From contig CANTUV010000024.1 of the NCBI GenBank assembly GCA_947685225.1, positions 56,882,001-56,946,000 on the forward strand: a stretch of DNA of 64,000 bases, written 5' to 3'. A program made the position numbers and the translations under genes. This DNA is from Garcia nutans. Taxonomy: Eukaryota > Streptophyta > Magnoliopsida > Malpighiales > Euphorbiaceae. Of the stretch, positions 33,084 to 46,262 are shown piece by piece (position 1 is the first letter of the stretch; each line of letters starts with the position of its first letter). A model generated the notes under the pieces. It was given only the letters and a program-made list of their open reading frames with translations, made no database searches and was not told where the DNA came from.

Positions 33084-34874
33084 TGTAACATCCCCTGACA
33101 ATTCTCACATAAAACTATCAGAGAATGTTACTCAATATACTATCAGTACTCTAATCAATCCAACGGTAAAGTTTCCTTTCAAAGTGTTACTAACAAAAAT
33201 GTTCAAATAATAATACAATTTGTACAATACAATACTTATAAACCCAACATTTAAACTAATCTCCACTATCTTCAATAAACCAAATATTAATTATAAATTA
33301 TATAACCATCATAAGTTTGTCAATCTAAAATAAATATATAATACATTACTTGATTTGATAATCATTCACTAAAATCTAAAACTTCATTCTTTAAATACAT
33401 ATATTTCTTTCATGTTTATAAATTTATACAATCTTTCAAATAGCCAAGATATTGCATATATATATATATATATATATGCTTCATAACTTACAAGTACAAT
33501 ATACAAAAGATCTTTATATGTACTGTAGATAATTTCTAAGATCTTTAATTTCACTTCTTAACTTGCTCCGATGACATGATACCTGTGTCAAAAAATAATT
33601 CTAACACGCTAAGCAAAACTTAGTGGTACTTATATAAACATATTTTGACACTTAATATTAAAGAAAAATACTTACGAAAATATAGTAATAATACTCAGTT
33701 TTAATAAATATTTCAATATATTAAATATTTTCAATAATAAACCAACATAATATTTTGATTACACAAAATAATAACTTTAATTTTATAAAAGTCATCATGC
33801 TATATTACACTTTTGGTATTGCAACTTTTCTCTTTTTGAATCATTATATTTAAGACTTACTTTCTCATTTGTTAACATTGCTCATATTACACTAATTTAT
33901 TTTTCAGTAAGTCTTTCTTTTCAGTTTTACATATAGAATAATTTTATTCAATTTATAATTTTGGCACTTAGATTTAGTACTATACTTTGGAGCACTTTGT
34001 ATTTTATATCATTATATACACTTTTAATCATTATAACACTTAGATAGTTACTGATCAATTCAATATTTTGAATATAATATTTATATTCCATGCATTAGAA
34101 CTTTCACTTGAAATATTAATATATACATTATCAATCACTTTCACATTGTAACACAGTAAGTCGATTTTAAATAATTGACTTATATTATTGTTTTGCATTT
34201 CTTCCATTATTCATAACATCATATTCACGTATATTTTCAATATAGATAATTTCATTAAATATTTCCAAACATACTGAACTCGGATCATAGGTTTGGATAA
34301 CGGGTTAGTGTAGCAATTTTAATGCCAAATCTCAAGAATGTATAATGGCAATTATGCCCGCTGTCACTGATGACACAATGTGTCCATTAATGGCACGAGG
34401 TGCCCACTATCACTATGGCTATCCTCCCTCTGGCTAGTCATTCAATCCAAAGCTAGATCTAAAATTAATATGATTTGGGCAATTCATTAGTTTTGATTAA
34501 CATTGAATTATGTATATCACTTCAATGGAGCAATTCTTTAATCAACACTTGGTATTACACATATTTATCATATATTCAAAATTTTATTACACATATTTAT
34601 CATATATTCAAAATTTAGTGCACTACTTGTTAGGGTTGATTTCAAAAATCTTTTACACTTTGAGGCCTTATAATCATTTAGGCCAAAATCACAAAAGAAA
34701 GATAAGAAAAAGAACTATTTTAGGCAAATTCTTCAAGTGACACCCCCAACGACATGGGCATGTCAATGATCGTGTCATTTGGCCATTCTTATAGAAGCTT
34801 GGACACACCCAATGACATGGGCAATGTCACTACCCTTGTCACTACTCCTACATTACAAAAGCTTTGACATGCCC
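33084..34874 (-). repeat. Chromovirus 5' LTR, minus strand (element D, partial)
   Basis: The plus strand starts TGTAACATCCCC. It shares the ACTAAGCCNAAGNNTTAGTGGTAC region and the 63-bp repeat family (GACATGGGCATGTC at 34751 and 34814) with the LTRs at 28383 and 55967. It includes a (TA)n run at 33453-33477. Its 5' part is interrupted at about 34875 by an LTR piece of opposite orientation. Confidence 0.7.
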
Positions 34875-36116
34875 AATGGATAATCTAAAGTGTTAAGTAT
34901 TATAATGATGATGCATATGATACAATATGAACAATGTTATGTTTTATGCATTGTGAATCTTGTGAATGGTAATGTGTTATATGAATAATGTACTTTGAAA
35001 TGTTATATCAATGAGGCCATTGTGATTGGCTATGATAACTCAAATGTGATGTGAAGCCATTGTGATTGGCTATGATGATTCAATTGAAAGAAATAAGGCA
35101 TGTTTGCCTAATTGATGATGAGAATTGAGAATGAGATAATAAATGAATTGTGTGACTAATGTGTTATTCAATTTTCAGAGTTTGTTGTTGGTGGCATGCC
35201 TAATGATAGTGACACTCTCTTGAAGTTAGGTTGGGCTTGATCCTTGAAGCCAAGTTGGGTAGAAGTTTAACATGTTTTACTCCCCTTGAAGCTTGGTTGG
35301 ATCTAGTCCTTGAAGCCTAATTGAGATGTTACAACCCTTGAAGCTAGGTTGGGTTGGTTCTTGAAGCCAAGTTGGGTTGAGACTTAGCATGCTTTGTTCC
35401 CCTTGAAGCTTGGTTGAACCTAATCCTTGAAGCCTAGTTGGGTTTATGATAATGATAAATGTGATGATTGAACCAAAACATCTACTCTGAAAATTGAATG
35501 GTATATTAGTGTGTTTTGGGCCCATGCTTGTCTTTGTTTAATGTGATTTATGAATGGTAAAATGATTGACTAATGAGTTATATGGAAGGATGTTGAAATG
35601 TGATATGTTTATATATGTGTACTTTATGAAATATATAGGTATGTTGTTAGCCTTCCATCTATGATGTTGATTTATTAATAAAATGTGTGAAATTACATTG
35701 CACTAAAGCATAATGCTAGCATACTTTGTACTACTAAGCCGTTGGCTTAGCGCGATAGTGTTTGATCGCGCAGGTGACAGAGTTGAACCTGAAGGCTCCT
35801 CGAGACCAAGTGAGATTAGACATTGAGGATTTTCTTTTGGGACTTAAAGATCAGAGAAGAGCTGCCAATCATGTATATATTCTATGTTGTGTAAACTTTG
35901 ATTTATAACATATTTGTAATAACTTCCGCTGTGAATTATTAAACACTTTATATATAGTGTCTTTTGGATTTCTTTTATTTGTTTGAGATTGGTTTCACTT
36001 ATTTACAAAGATATTTGTTGTGTCTTTTTAAACCGTGGCATTTTCTATATTCAGTATACGTATATTACGATCGTTTAAGCATGCTTGGTACGTATACAGG
36101 GTATAGAGGTGTTACA
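34875..36116 (+). repeat. Chromovirus LTR 3' portion, plus strand
   Basis: It resembles 29590-30665: GCCATTGTGATTGGCTATG, GGTGGCATGCC, ACTAAGCCGTTGGCTTAGC, and the end ATACAGGGTATAGAGGTGTTACA at 36116. The LTR start is not seen. It carries a private repeat block at 35217-35453. Confidence 0.75.
35217..35453 (+). repeat. CCTTGAAGC tandem repeats in the LTR
   Basis: About eight CTTGAAGCYWRGTTGG motifs lie in a row, with a higher-order unit of about 117 bp (CCCCTTGAAGCTTGGTT at 35282 and 35399). Not present at the equivalent place in the other LTRs. Confidence 0.8.
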
Positions 36117-36560
36117 CAAATCCCTAAGAATCTCTAACCAAATCGCAAGGAATAGATTAGAGAAATCACAAGAAACAAAACAAAATTTCAAAAGTTTGGG
36201 TGTGTACCTGAAATACAGTGGAGAATGTGACAAAATCAAAGGAAAAATAATTAAATCCTCTCCAAACCGTGAAATGGGAGTCAAAATCCCGTCTAGGATT
36301 AATGGGTATGTGATTTCTAGTATGAGAGTGTGAAAATTTTGAGAGAAAATCGATAAAGAGGGAAAGAGGAGAGAAGGAATTATGTTTAATTCAAAATTGG
36401 GTACTTCTTAAAAATACGTGGATATGCCCACAGACACGACCGTGTCTATGGGCATGTCATAACTGTTGGGTTTAAATTACACGACACGTCTAGTGACACG
36501 GGCATGTCACTGAGCATGTCGATGCTACTTGGACTCTTTAAATTTTGTTAAAATGAGACG
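36117..36560. other. LTR-derived remnant with 63-bp-type repeat motifs
   Basis: No protein. GACACGACCGTGTC at 36433 and GACACGGGCATGTC at 36495 belong to the 63-bp LTR repeat family, so this is more chromovirus LTR, perhaps the part of element D's LTR displaced by 34875-36116. The copia fragment begins directly after it. Confidence 0.5.
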
Positions 36561-38093
36561 ACCAGTGAACCTAAATGAGTAGAAACCTCCAACTCGTGAA
36601 GTTGATGGTGCTCAAGTGCCTCTTCCTAGAGCATAATGGACTAACGCTCAAGAAAGGACTCTTTACAAGAATAATAGAGTAGCCTCTATTTGGGTGAATT
36701 CCATGTTGAGAGAAGAAGGTGGAAGAGTTCAACATCTCATTTGTACATATAGCATTCGAAAAACTCTTGAGAACTATCATGAGGGTACTACCCAAGAGAG
36801 GTTTGCTAAGACCGAAATGCTTATGCATGAGTATGAACTCTTCAAAATGAAGCCAAATAAAAATGTCACCGAAATGACAAATTGGTTACTTATGATTGTC
36901 AATGATTTGAAGAAATATGAAAAAATATATGATCATAGTGATGTCAACAGCAAAATTTTGAGAGCACTTAGAGCTAAGAAGAACTTTGAGTCAAAGGTTT
37001 CTTAAATTGAAGAAGCTCATGACCTTAGTAAAATAAGGACCGATAAGCTAGTTGGAAAGCTTCTTACATTTGAACTGCACACTGAAAAAGAAGATGATAA
37101 AGGTAAGAAGGACAAGAGGAAAGCAATTGCTCTCAAAGTCGTCAAAGAAGTTGAGAGCATGAAGAAGATGAAGAAATGGCCATGTTATCTAGAAGAGTAA
37201 GTGATTGGAAAAGAAAGAGGAGATAGCAAGTAAATAAAGGTAATCCTTCCAAACCCTCTTTCAAAGAAAAAGAGAAGAAAATTGAAATAAAATGCTACAA
37301 ATGTGCAAGATGAGTCTCATCAAAATGAATTGTTTCAAATTAAAGACTAAGAAGAAATTGGATAAGGAAAAGAAGAAATATCTCAAAGCCATATGGGAGG
37401 ATGACTCTTCAATTGAAGAAGAAGAGGAGGAAGAGCAAGGAACTGCAAATCTTTGTCTCATGGCTAGAGGAGATGATGATCGCACAAATGAGGTAGGTGC
37501 TCAATCCTTAAATTTTAATGCATATAGTGACAATGCTGATGATGCTTTAGATTATAGTGATTTAATTGAGCATATGAACCTAAGAGTCCAAAAATATTTT
37601 TCTAAAATGAAATTCTATAAAGAAAAATGCTCTAAGCTAGAAAAAGATTTTATATCTTTAAAACAATTCTACTTTAGAATTAAAGACCTATAATGAACAA
37701 TTAATAAAATCATTGGATGAAATGTCAAAAAATTCATCTAGCTTAGAGAAAATTTCCAAGGAAAATGACATTTTGAAAGTAGAAATAAATGAACTAAAGA
37801 ACTCTATTTCAAAGTTCTATAAAAGTAAGGAAGCCTTAGATACATTGATTAGAGTTCAAAGATCAACTTCCTCTAAATACAGTTTAGGGTTCAAGAGCTC
37901 TACTACTACTACATCTAATGCACCAACATTTGTTAAAGCCTCTACAATTCAAATCTCTAGTGTTGAAGTTGTAAAGAACACCAAAGCACTCATTAAGCCT
38001 AAAAGTCCCAAAAAGACTACTCAAAGCTCACTAGGCCATAGAACTAAGTTGCCAGTAACAAATTATGCATATATACATATACACAAAGAATGA
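36561..38093 (+). pseudogene. Ty1/copia gag (SIRE-like), 5'-truncated
   Basis: A gag of the UBN2 type: an in-frame start is lost, and the recognisable part runs RVQHLICTYSIRKTLENYHEGTTQ..KTEMLMHEYELFKMKPNKNVTEM (from about 36700), then the IEEAHDLSKIRTDKLVGKLLTFEL block after a TAA at 37003-37005. A degenerate CCHC knuckle (CYKCA...NCF) lies near 37295-37340, followed by acidic DDSSIEEEEEEEQ, and then a coiled-coil-like region (37560-38000) rich in Lys/Glu/Leu. Frameshifts lie near 37200-37290 and 37693. No copia 5' LTR or primer site is present. Confidence 0.8.
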
Positions 38094-41000
38094 ACACAAG
38101 CACAAATATGCACAAAAATAATTTCACACCATACATATTTGTGATAGTCCACATAATCCATCAAAATTCAATAGGAGAAGAATGCCAAGATGTAAACCCT
38201 TGTATCATTGTCATTATTGTATGAAAGTTGGGCCCATAAGCACTTTTTTCTATATTAGGATGGCTCACCTCATATTAAATGATCCTACAACAACTAACCC
38301 CCAAGGACCCAAGTTCATTTGGGTACCTAAAAGAAGATGAACCTTATTGTCTTGTAGGTGTATCTAAAATCTACAATCCAAGAAAGCATTTGGCTTGTAG
38401 ATAATGGATGCTCGAGGCATATGACCGATAATGCAAAACTCTTCACAACCTTTACTTACAAGCAATGAGGAAATATAACATTTGGAAACAATACTAAAGG
38501 TAAAATTATAAGTATTGGATCTATTAGTATGCTTGGTAAGAACTTGATTGATGATGTATGGTTAGTTGATGATTTGAAACATAATTTTCTTAGTGTTAGT
38601 CATTTATGTAATAAGGAATACAATGTCATTTTTAACTCTAAAGGGTGTAAAATTAACTCTCTTAAAGGATGCACTCTAACAATTCTTTTGAATGTTTGGT
38701 TAGTATTAGCAATGATGTTTGGCTTTGGCATAAGATTAGGAAAATGCTAGTATAGATCAACTATAATGTTTAAATAAGGAAGAACTTATGGATGGACTAC
38801 CTAAAATGAAATTTCATAAAGACAAGATATGTGAACCATGTCAACTTGGGAAGTAACTCAAAAGTTTTTTCAAATCCAAGAATATTGTTAGTACTTCTAG
38901 ACCTTTAGAATTAATTCATTTAGACTTGTTTGAACTAAATAGAGTTGCTAGTCTAGGAGGTAAGTTATACGCATTTGTACTTGTGGACTCTAGGTTTACT
39001 TGGGTTAATTTCTCAACTTATGAAATTGTAGCTTTTAACAATTTTAATTTTTTTTTCAAAAAGAGTTCAAAATGAAAAAGGCTATATGATCATATCCGTT
39101 AGAAGTGATCAAGGCAAAAAATTTGAAAAAGAAAACTTTGAAAACTTTTGCAATGAACTTGGTATTTCATATAATTTTTCAGCACCTAGAACACTACAAC
39201 AAAATGGTGTGGTTGAAAGAAAAAATAGAACTTTGGTGAAAATGGCTAGAACAATGCTCAATGAGTATAGTTTACCTTTTTACTTTTGGGCAGAGGCTGT
39301 TAATACCGCATGTTATATTTCAAATCGAGTTTTCAAAAGACCTTTAATGAATAAAACTTCTTATGGGCTATGGAATGGAAGAAAACCCAAAATTTCATAT
39401 CTTATAGTATTTGGATGCAAATATTTTGTATTGAATACCAAGGATAACATTGGAAAATTTTCATCCAAATTGGATGAAGATGTCTTTTTAGGATATAAAT
39501 CCTCTAATAAAGCATATAGAGTATTTAATAGGAGAACTTTAGTAGTTGAAGTCTCAATGCATGTTATCTTTGATGAATCCTCCAAGCTTGATCATAGGAA
39601 GGGTAGTGTTATTGATAATTTTTCATGTACATTTGAAGAGCTTTAGATAAAAGATGTTCCAAAGGAAAACAATGATGAGCTAGGATAAATAGTGAAACAA
39701 GAAGAACCTAAGATAGAAGAGACTCAAGAATTACCCAAAGATTGGAATTATCAAAAGGATTATCCTAAAGAACTCATCATTGGTAATACTTCAAATGGAG
39801 TAACTACTAGATCAAAACTTAAGTATTTAGACTCCAATGTTGCTTTTGTTTCTCAAATTGAGCCAAGGACTATAGAGGAGGCTCTTAGTGATGAATGTTG
39901 GATGATTAATATGCAAGATGAATTTAATTAATTTGAAAGAAACAAAGTATGGAAACTTATTCCTAGACCTAAGGATCATCCAATTATTAGTTGTAAATGA
40001 GTGTATAGGAATAAACTTGATGAAGGTGGTCTCATCGCTAGAAATAAAGCTAAATTGGTAGCCAAAGGCTATAGTCAAGAAGGCATTGATTATGATGAGA
40101 CATTTGCCCCCATAGCAAGATTAGAAGCAATTAGAATTTTGCTTACATTTGCATATCATATGAATTTTAAACTTTTTCAATTGGATGTCAAAAGTGCATT
40201 CTTAAATGGATTCATTAATGAAGAAGTCTATGGTGAATAACCTCCTAGCTTTGAAGACTATAGACTTCCAAATCATGTTTTCAAATTAACCAAGGCACTA
40301 CATGGATTGAAACAAGCTCTTAGAGCTTGATATGATAGACTTAGTGCATATTTATTGGAAAATAGTTTTTCAAAAGGCAAAGTTCATACCGCACTATTTG
40401 TTAAAAAGAAATTGCATAACATTTCAATTGTACAATTTTATGTTGATGACATTATCTTTGGTGCTATTAATGAATCTTTGTGTCATTCTTGTATGACTCA
40501 GGAATTTGAAATGAGCATGATGAGTAAACTTAAGTTCTTTCTTAGTCTACAAGTTAAGTAATGCGAGGATGGTATCTTCATCAACCAATCCAAATACACA
40601 AAGGAACTTATCAAAAGTTTGGCATGGATGGTTGCAAGGCCAGTAAAACTTCAATGAGTACATCTTTGAAATTGGACAAAGATGAAGTTAGTAAGAAATT
40701 AGATGAAAAGAAGTATCGAGGTATTATCGGATCCTTACTTTACTTAACTGCTTATAGACCTGATATAATGTATAGTGCTTGTTTGTGTGTTAGATTGCAA
40801 TCATGCCGTAAAGAATCTCATTTGAATTCCACTAAAAGAATTTTGAAATATTTAAGTGGAACAATATTTAGCACTTTGGTATCCTAGAAATACATTATTT
40901 ACATTTTAGGATTTTTGGATGCCGATTTTGCTGGTAGCCTATTAGATAGGAAGAGCATGACCGAGAGCCGGTTGCTTTATCTACCATAAAAATTGAATAT

Positions 41001-41345
41001 ATTGCGGCTTGCTTTTATTGTATACAAGTCCTATAGATGAAGCAATAACTGCTAGATTATGGTAAAGTATTTGATCACATTCCCATTAAGTGTGATAGCA
41101 CAAGTGCCATTAATCTATCCAAAAATCATATTTAACATTTTAGGTCAAAATATATAGATATTAGGCATCATTTTTTAAGAGACAATATTCAAAAGCAAAA
41201 TGTCATTTTAGAATTTAAAGATACTCAAAATCAACTTGCTGATATTTGTACAAAACCCTTGAATGAAGAAAGATTTAATTTCATAAAAAAACATATAAGG
41301 ATGATAGATAGAACAAACTCTAGATTGATTACTCCTACTCTTTGA
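38094..41345 (+). pseudogene. Ty1/copia pol: protease, integrase, RT, RNase H (SIRE-like)
   Basis: Protease motif WLVDNGCSRHMTD near 38392 (D-S-G is now D-N-G), then LIDDVWLVDDLKHNFLSVS (38529 on). The GAG-pre-integrase finger is at 38820-38860; the integrase core has HLDLFEL near 38920, SDQGKKFEKENFENFC (39105 on) and QQNGVVERKNRTLVKMARTM (39190 on), the D-D-E set. RT has FAPIARLEAIR...LDVKSAFLNG (40100-40210) and catalytic YVDDIIFGA (about 40438). RNase H is degenerate, ending HHFLRDNIQKQN..FKDTQNQLADICTKPL near 41170-41260. At least eight stops or frameshifts break it. The protease-integrase-RT order is the copia order. Confidence 0.88.
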
Positions 41346-41945
41346 TGATTGAAATAATTTGTGTTGTTTGTATGAACATGACATTGATAGTGCTAACATT
41401 GCTTGACCTAACTCATCATTTATATTTATTTTGATCAATACATTAAAGCCACAAATTGAGATCTATAAAATTTCCCTTGAGACACTTAAATTTTTGAACA
41501 AATTTTGTATAGTCTTCTCAGACTATACATTAGTCCGACCATGCCCTAGGTTATCCTGTTCAAAATTTAAAATCTTTATAGGCCCGAGCATATTTAGACC
41601 TGGTCTAACCGTGCTTTTTCCAAATTTTTTATTGTTGTGTTGAAAAATGTTTAGTCCTCTTAGACTTTATCATTCCCAATCAAATTACATCAGTTCGACA
41701 GTACTAACTGAGGTCCGACCAGTATAACTCAAATTGTTTTCAAAAAAAGCCCTTAGAAGATGTTGAAAATGTGCATTTATCTTCTCCAACAGCTATAAAA
41801 TGGCTAGTTTTACCTAAAAACTCTATAAATACACCAAATTATCAAATTTTATGAACTCTTATCAATTTCTAAGGCTTTAATCAATCAAACTCTTCAAAAT
41901 CATTCTTGATCTTCCTCACTCTCAAGTTTTTCTTCATTCTCCTAA
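41346..41945. other. Copia spacer between pol and extra ORF
   Basis: AT-rich sequence. GGTCCGACCAGT- and TTAGTCCGACCATG-like phrases recur here (41530, 41710) and in the LTR (43690, 43860), indicating element sequence. A short open frame at 41431-41643 is not convincing. Confidence 0.5.
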
Positions 41946-43260
41946 ATGGCTCCAAAGAACTCTCACAAGAAAAAGTCTTCAAGACAAGAGAAGGGCAAGG
42001 GCATTACTACTTCTTCCACTCCAATGGAAGAATCTAGGATAAGAACTCATAAACTTAGACACCTTAGTGATGGAGAAAAACAAAGGTATGCTTTGATCCT
42101 AAACAAAATATGTCAACCCAACAAAGTTCCCTCATCTTTGACTCTAGAAACCTTAGGAATATAACCCAATATAAGAAACTACTTATCATGCCTTGGGTAG
42201 GAAAAGTTTTTTGTCCTAGAGAAAGATGATCTAGGTTGGGAATCTCTAACCAAACAATTTCTCACTACTTTGGTTGTTGAGAAAAGAGATATAGAACCCC
42301 TAGGACACTATAGTGTCACCTTTAGACTCTTCAATTTCACATACCAACTTTCTCTACAAGAATTTTCTTTCATTTAGGGATTCAACATGGAAGGTATTCT
42401 TCACACTTTTGATTCCTTAATCTTCGATGAAATTTTGCTTGACTTTTAGAAAGAAATTTCCATAGAAACCAATTTCCATAAATTATCTAATGCCAAACAT
42501 CTTAAGACTTTACCTCTTTGGATCCTCTATAGAATCATCACCTGCACAATCAATGCAAGAGGAGAAAGCAATGAGAAGGTCACTAGCAAAGATCTTATAT
42601 TTCTCTATTGCTTGGGGAAAGGTATAAAAATCCAAACCGGTAAGTTCTTAATTGATTCTTTTTCATCCTTAGGAATAAATCAACCAGTATAATTATGAAA
42701 ACATCCTTCATCACCCAAATAGCAAAATATGTAGGTTCCCTTACTCCTTCCATTCTAGCCACTCCCTCCAATCCTCTTGATCCCGCCGAAGCTGCAATAA
42801 ACATCAAATACTTGAAGCATGCCAAATGTATTATTAAAATAGAAAACAAGTATGAGTATGCTTTTGGAGCATAACGAGCTATAGCCAAATATAGAAAGAG
42901 ACCGAGGGTTGTAGTTGAGGATCTAGAAACATCTCAAATGGAAATCCCAAGAACTCAAACACCTAGAGCTCAAGGATCAATTCTTGACATCCTTCATCAA
43001 ATTCAAGGACAAATTTCCTCTCAAACCTCCCATGTTGATAATCTCACCAAGAGGGTCTCTCACTTCATATGGACTTTAGGGCAATACAAGAAGTCATAGG
43101 CATTCCCCAATGTCCTCCATTGGATAAAGAATGAGATGAAGGAGAACAAACCAAAGGCTTTGGTAAAGGCCTAAAAGAGGAAGAAGGGGATAAAGATGAG
43201 GAAGAGGGAAATGGAAATGATGATGACTTTGATACTCCATCATATTCTCATTGCTTTAAT
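41946..43260 (+). pseudogene. Extra 3' ORF of the copia element (Athila ORF1-like, broken)
   Basis: ATG 41946 opens a basic Lys/Ser-rich N-terminus (MAPKNSHKKKSSRQEKGKG), open for 72 codons. After that a frame with several stops reads LGWESLTKQFLTTL, YSVTFRLFNFTYQLSLQEFSF, GFNMEG and KTLPLWILYRIITCTINARGE. This order resembles the plant ORF family found in Athila ORF1 and in unexplained third ORFs of SIRE-type elements. It ends in a Glu/Lys-rich acidic tail near 43130-43230. Its function is unknown, and an envelope role cannot be argued from what I see. Confidence 0.55.
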
Positions 43261-43556
43261 TGTCCTTTGTTGTGTTTTCTTTTTCTTTTACATCTTTTGT
43301 GATCTCATTAATTTGTGGCTCTTCATGTAATAGATCATATATATTTTGGTATTTTATTATTTTTAATATAATTGTTGCCTTGATTTTACTTAATTGATAC
43401 TACTTGCTTTCCTTGCACTTTAAATCCTTTTTGTCTTTGTCAAAGGGGGAGAAGGAAAAACACATAACATAGATGATTGAATTGGAACATAAAAGGGGAG
43501 AATAACAAAGAGAATTCCTAACATTATTAATTCAATTCAATTTAATTGCTAAAGTT

Positions 43557-43570
43557 AAAAAGGGGGAGAT
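43557..43570 (+). other. Copia polypurine tract
   Basis: AAAAAGGGGGAGAT lies directly before TGTTAGCC. Confidence 0.85.
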
Positions 43571-44786
43571 TGTTAGCCAAACTCTTGGCTTAATGAACTT
43601 AATTTTGATATCAGGAAATTAAATTGAATGGCACTAATATTTATATCAAGTTACATTTTACAAGAACTTAATTTTTGGAAAAATTTCATGGAGTCCGACC
43701 GAACCAATAGTCAGGCTGACCGGACTCAAGCTATAGAAGTTAAAGAAATTTAGCTAGAGACACTCACGGTCATCAGTATTCTCATGTCTTCGGAGCATGG
43801 CTCACAGAACGACCAAACTAAACAATGGCATGACTGTATCAAGCATAAGCTAATCGGACCTGAAAGAAGTGGGACCATACTAAGACCGAGCTAAAATCTC
43901 AAAACTTTCGGTAGAGCTCACGATCACTAGTACTCAAAAACTTCAGTATACCACACCTGGTACGATCAGACCTTGATGCAATTCGACTAGACCGAGCCAA
44001 AAGGTGAAAATCCATATGAAGTTCACGGTCACTGGTACTCCCAAAATCCCAGCATACCACAACTAGATTGACCAGACCAGAATAAGAGACTTTCAAAATT
44101 ATAGACGTTACTTATCCACTCAATTGGTAGATGCCACGTGTACTAGCCATTAAAGGAAAATCATAAAAAAATTGAATATCACGACAGGACCAACATGAGT
44201 CTGACTATATTGTGCCCTTAACAATAATTGAAGAGAAAACAAGTCAAAAAATATGTGCTCAGCTATCAATCCACTTTTCAAATGGCTAGTTGAAGGCTAT
44301 AAATACATGAAGGAACTTCTTTTTGAATAAGAATCAAGGTTGAGAAAGCTAAGATAAACCACTGTCATTTCTTTACATCAAAATTTCTATTTGTAATCTT
44401 TGAGTATTGGGTGTGAGCATTAAATACCATTATGTAAGTTTGAGTGTGAGCTTTGAAACACTTAAGTTTTAGAGTAAGCTTGGAAAAACTCTTGTTGGGT
44501 TGTGAGGAAATTACTCAAAATCGTGTAAAAGTTTAGTGTGAGTTGTGAAAATGCCTAGTTAGGATTGAGCTTGTAAAAATCCAAAGTTAGTGAACTTCTC
44601 AACTTAAAGGTTAGGGAGTGGATGTAGGATTGATTTGATCCGAACCACTATAAATTTCTTTTGTTCATTCTACTCTACTCGTCTCTTTCTTTGCTTTATT
44701 GTTGCTTTTAAATTTTAAGTTGGCATCACTTCTTCAAAACAACCGATTCACCCCCCCCCCCTCCTAGTTGCCATTTTGAGATAACA
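43571..44786 (+). repeat. Copia 3' LTR (SIRE-like)
   Basis: It starts TGTTAGCC and ends GAGATAACA (inverted ends TGTTA/TAACA); it is 1216 bp. A C-run at 44751-44761 lies near its end, typical for this type. Its first 60 bp repeat the AACTTAATTTTGATATCAGGAAATTAAATTG style of SIRE LTRs. There is no 5' partner in the window. Confidence 0.85.
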
Positions 44787-46262
44787 GAGATGGGCATAAT
44801 TTGTGTTGTTAGGGGTCATGGGATGGATATGTGAAGTTAGGATTTTTGATGAAGGTCTCAATAATTGTTAAAATGGATTAATTTGATATTGTTTTGATGC
44901 ATAATTGGTGATGTTATGATTGGATGATGAAAATAACTTTGGTTTTGTGAGCATGAATTTTTGCCTCCATTTTCGATGGAATAATTCTTATGACTTCAAC
45001 ATTGTTAGGCTCTGGGCCTTAGAGAACACGAGCCTAAGCCCTGAGAATAGGAGTTGCCACCCGGATGGATCGGGAAAGAAATAAAAGAGGTAGATGACTC
45101 GATTCCTAAGGAATCTCTAACCCCTACTGGGTTCGAAAAGTTGGGTATACATGTAGAAAGTGAGAAGTTACCCAACACCCCTATAACGTCTGATTTATTA
45201 GAACCGACCTCTTTTTTAGGCCTTTGATAGTCTGGATCAGCTAGAGTTTATTGAACAACTTGGTTCCAAGTCTCTATGTTTGCTTTCTGCCTCTCTAGTG
45301 TTCTATGTGTTTAGGGTCACTCTCTAAGTCTTGAGGTTGAGCTTGAGGATAGACCTATGCAGAGCTAAGTCTTGAGATTGAGCTTTAATGTATTGACACA
45401 TTAGGACCAAATCAATAGTTCTGGAACTAGGATATTGTATAGAGACCTGTTGGGACCAATGAGTGTGTTGTAAGATGTGTTATATATAAATGATGAGATA
45501 ACAGGTAAATAATGAATATAATATGTCAACGGTATTAGATAATATTATAAAGTAATAAATGTGTAAATGAGTGTTTCATTGTGATGATAACATGATGTGA
45601 TGTGTTTCTTGGAAAATTTGCATTGGTTTTAAATAGATTTTGTTATAAAAAAATATACCACAAACCTTATGAGCTTAGCGCACTTGACTGTATCGCGCTG
45701 GTAATAGGACTACATATCAAGGTAGTCCAGATTGTGATTGAAACTTGGATATTGTGTGTGCCACAAGACCAACTTGGACCGTGTTGCATATATGTCTAGT
45801 TTTCCTTACTAAGCACTTTGGTTTTGTACAATTAAACACAACTTATGTATATTAAATAAGTTTTTGGGAATATTATGTATATATACATGTACTTATGCTG
45901 AGAAATGTTTTAAAAATGAAACCTTGGGAGTAGAGTTAATGAAATGGTGATTTGGTGAAAATGTGATTTTAGGAGTGTAATTTTTATGCAGGTTGTGTTT
46001 TTGATAATTTGGGATTTATTGGAATTATAGACAAAGTACTCTAGCAAAATTATCCTAGAGATTTTCTTTCGAAAATTAATCAAATTGTATTTTTTCTAAA
46101 TTTATTCACTTGATATACACACATTTATAATATTGTATTTTATAAATTATCAAATGAGAGTATTTCTACAGTTAAATATTGTAGTGCTTTTATATTCTAT
46201 ATATGTACTTTACATATACGGGGTATATGTATTGTACGTGTATAGAGTATAAGGGTGTTACA
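44787..46262 (+). repeat. Chromovirus LTR fragments, plus strand
   Basis: Two pieces flank an inserted Tat LTR fragment. The right piece ends ATAGAGTATAAGGGTGTTACA at 46262 and includes CTTATGAGCTTAGCGCACTTG (45670), the homologue of the CTAAGCC..GGCTTAGCGC block. The left piece (44787-44945) is less certain. The LTR start is not seen. Confidence 0.6.
44946..45224 (-). repeat. Tat LTR end fragment inserted in chromovirus LTR
   Basis: The plus strand starts TGTGAGCATGAATTTTTGCC and continues through the conserved last 270 bp of Tat LTRs, stopping at CTTTTTTAGGCCT. Only one terminus is intact. Confidence 0.75.

Noticed and set aside
33453..33477. (TA)n tract as a promoter or origin
   Set aside because: It is a simple microsatellite inside a broken LTR, with nothing around it to support a function.
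41946..43260. Calling the extra copia ORF an envelope gene
   Set aside because: No signal peptide, transmembrane segment or cleavage site is visible; the resemblance is to Athila ORF1-type proteins instead.
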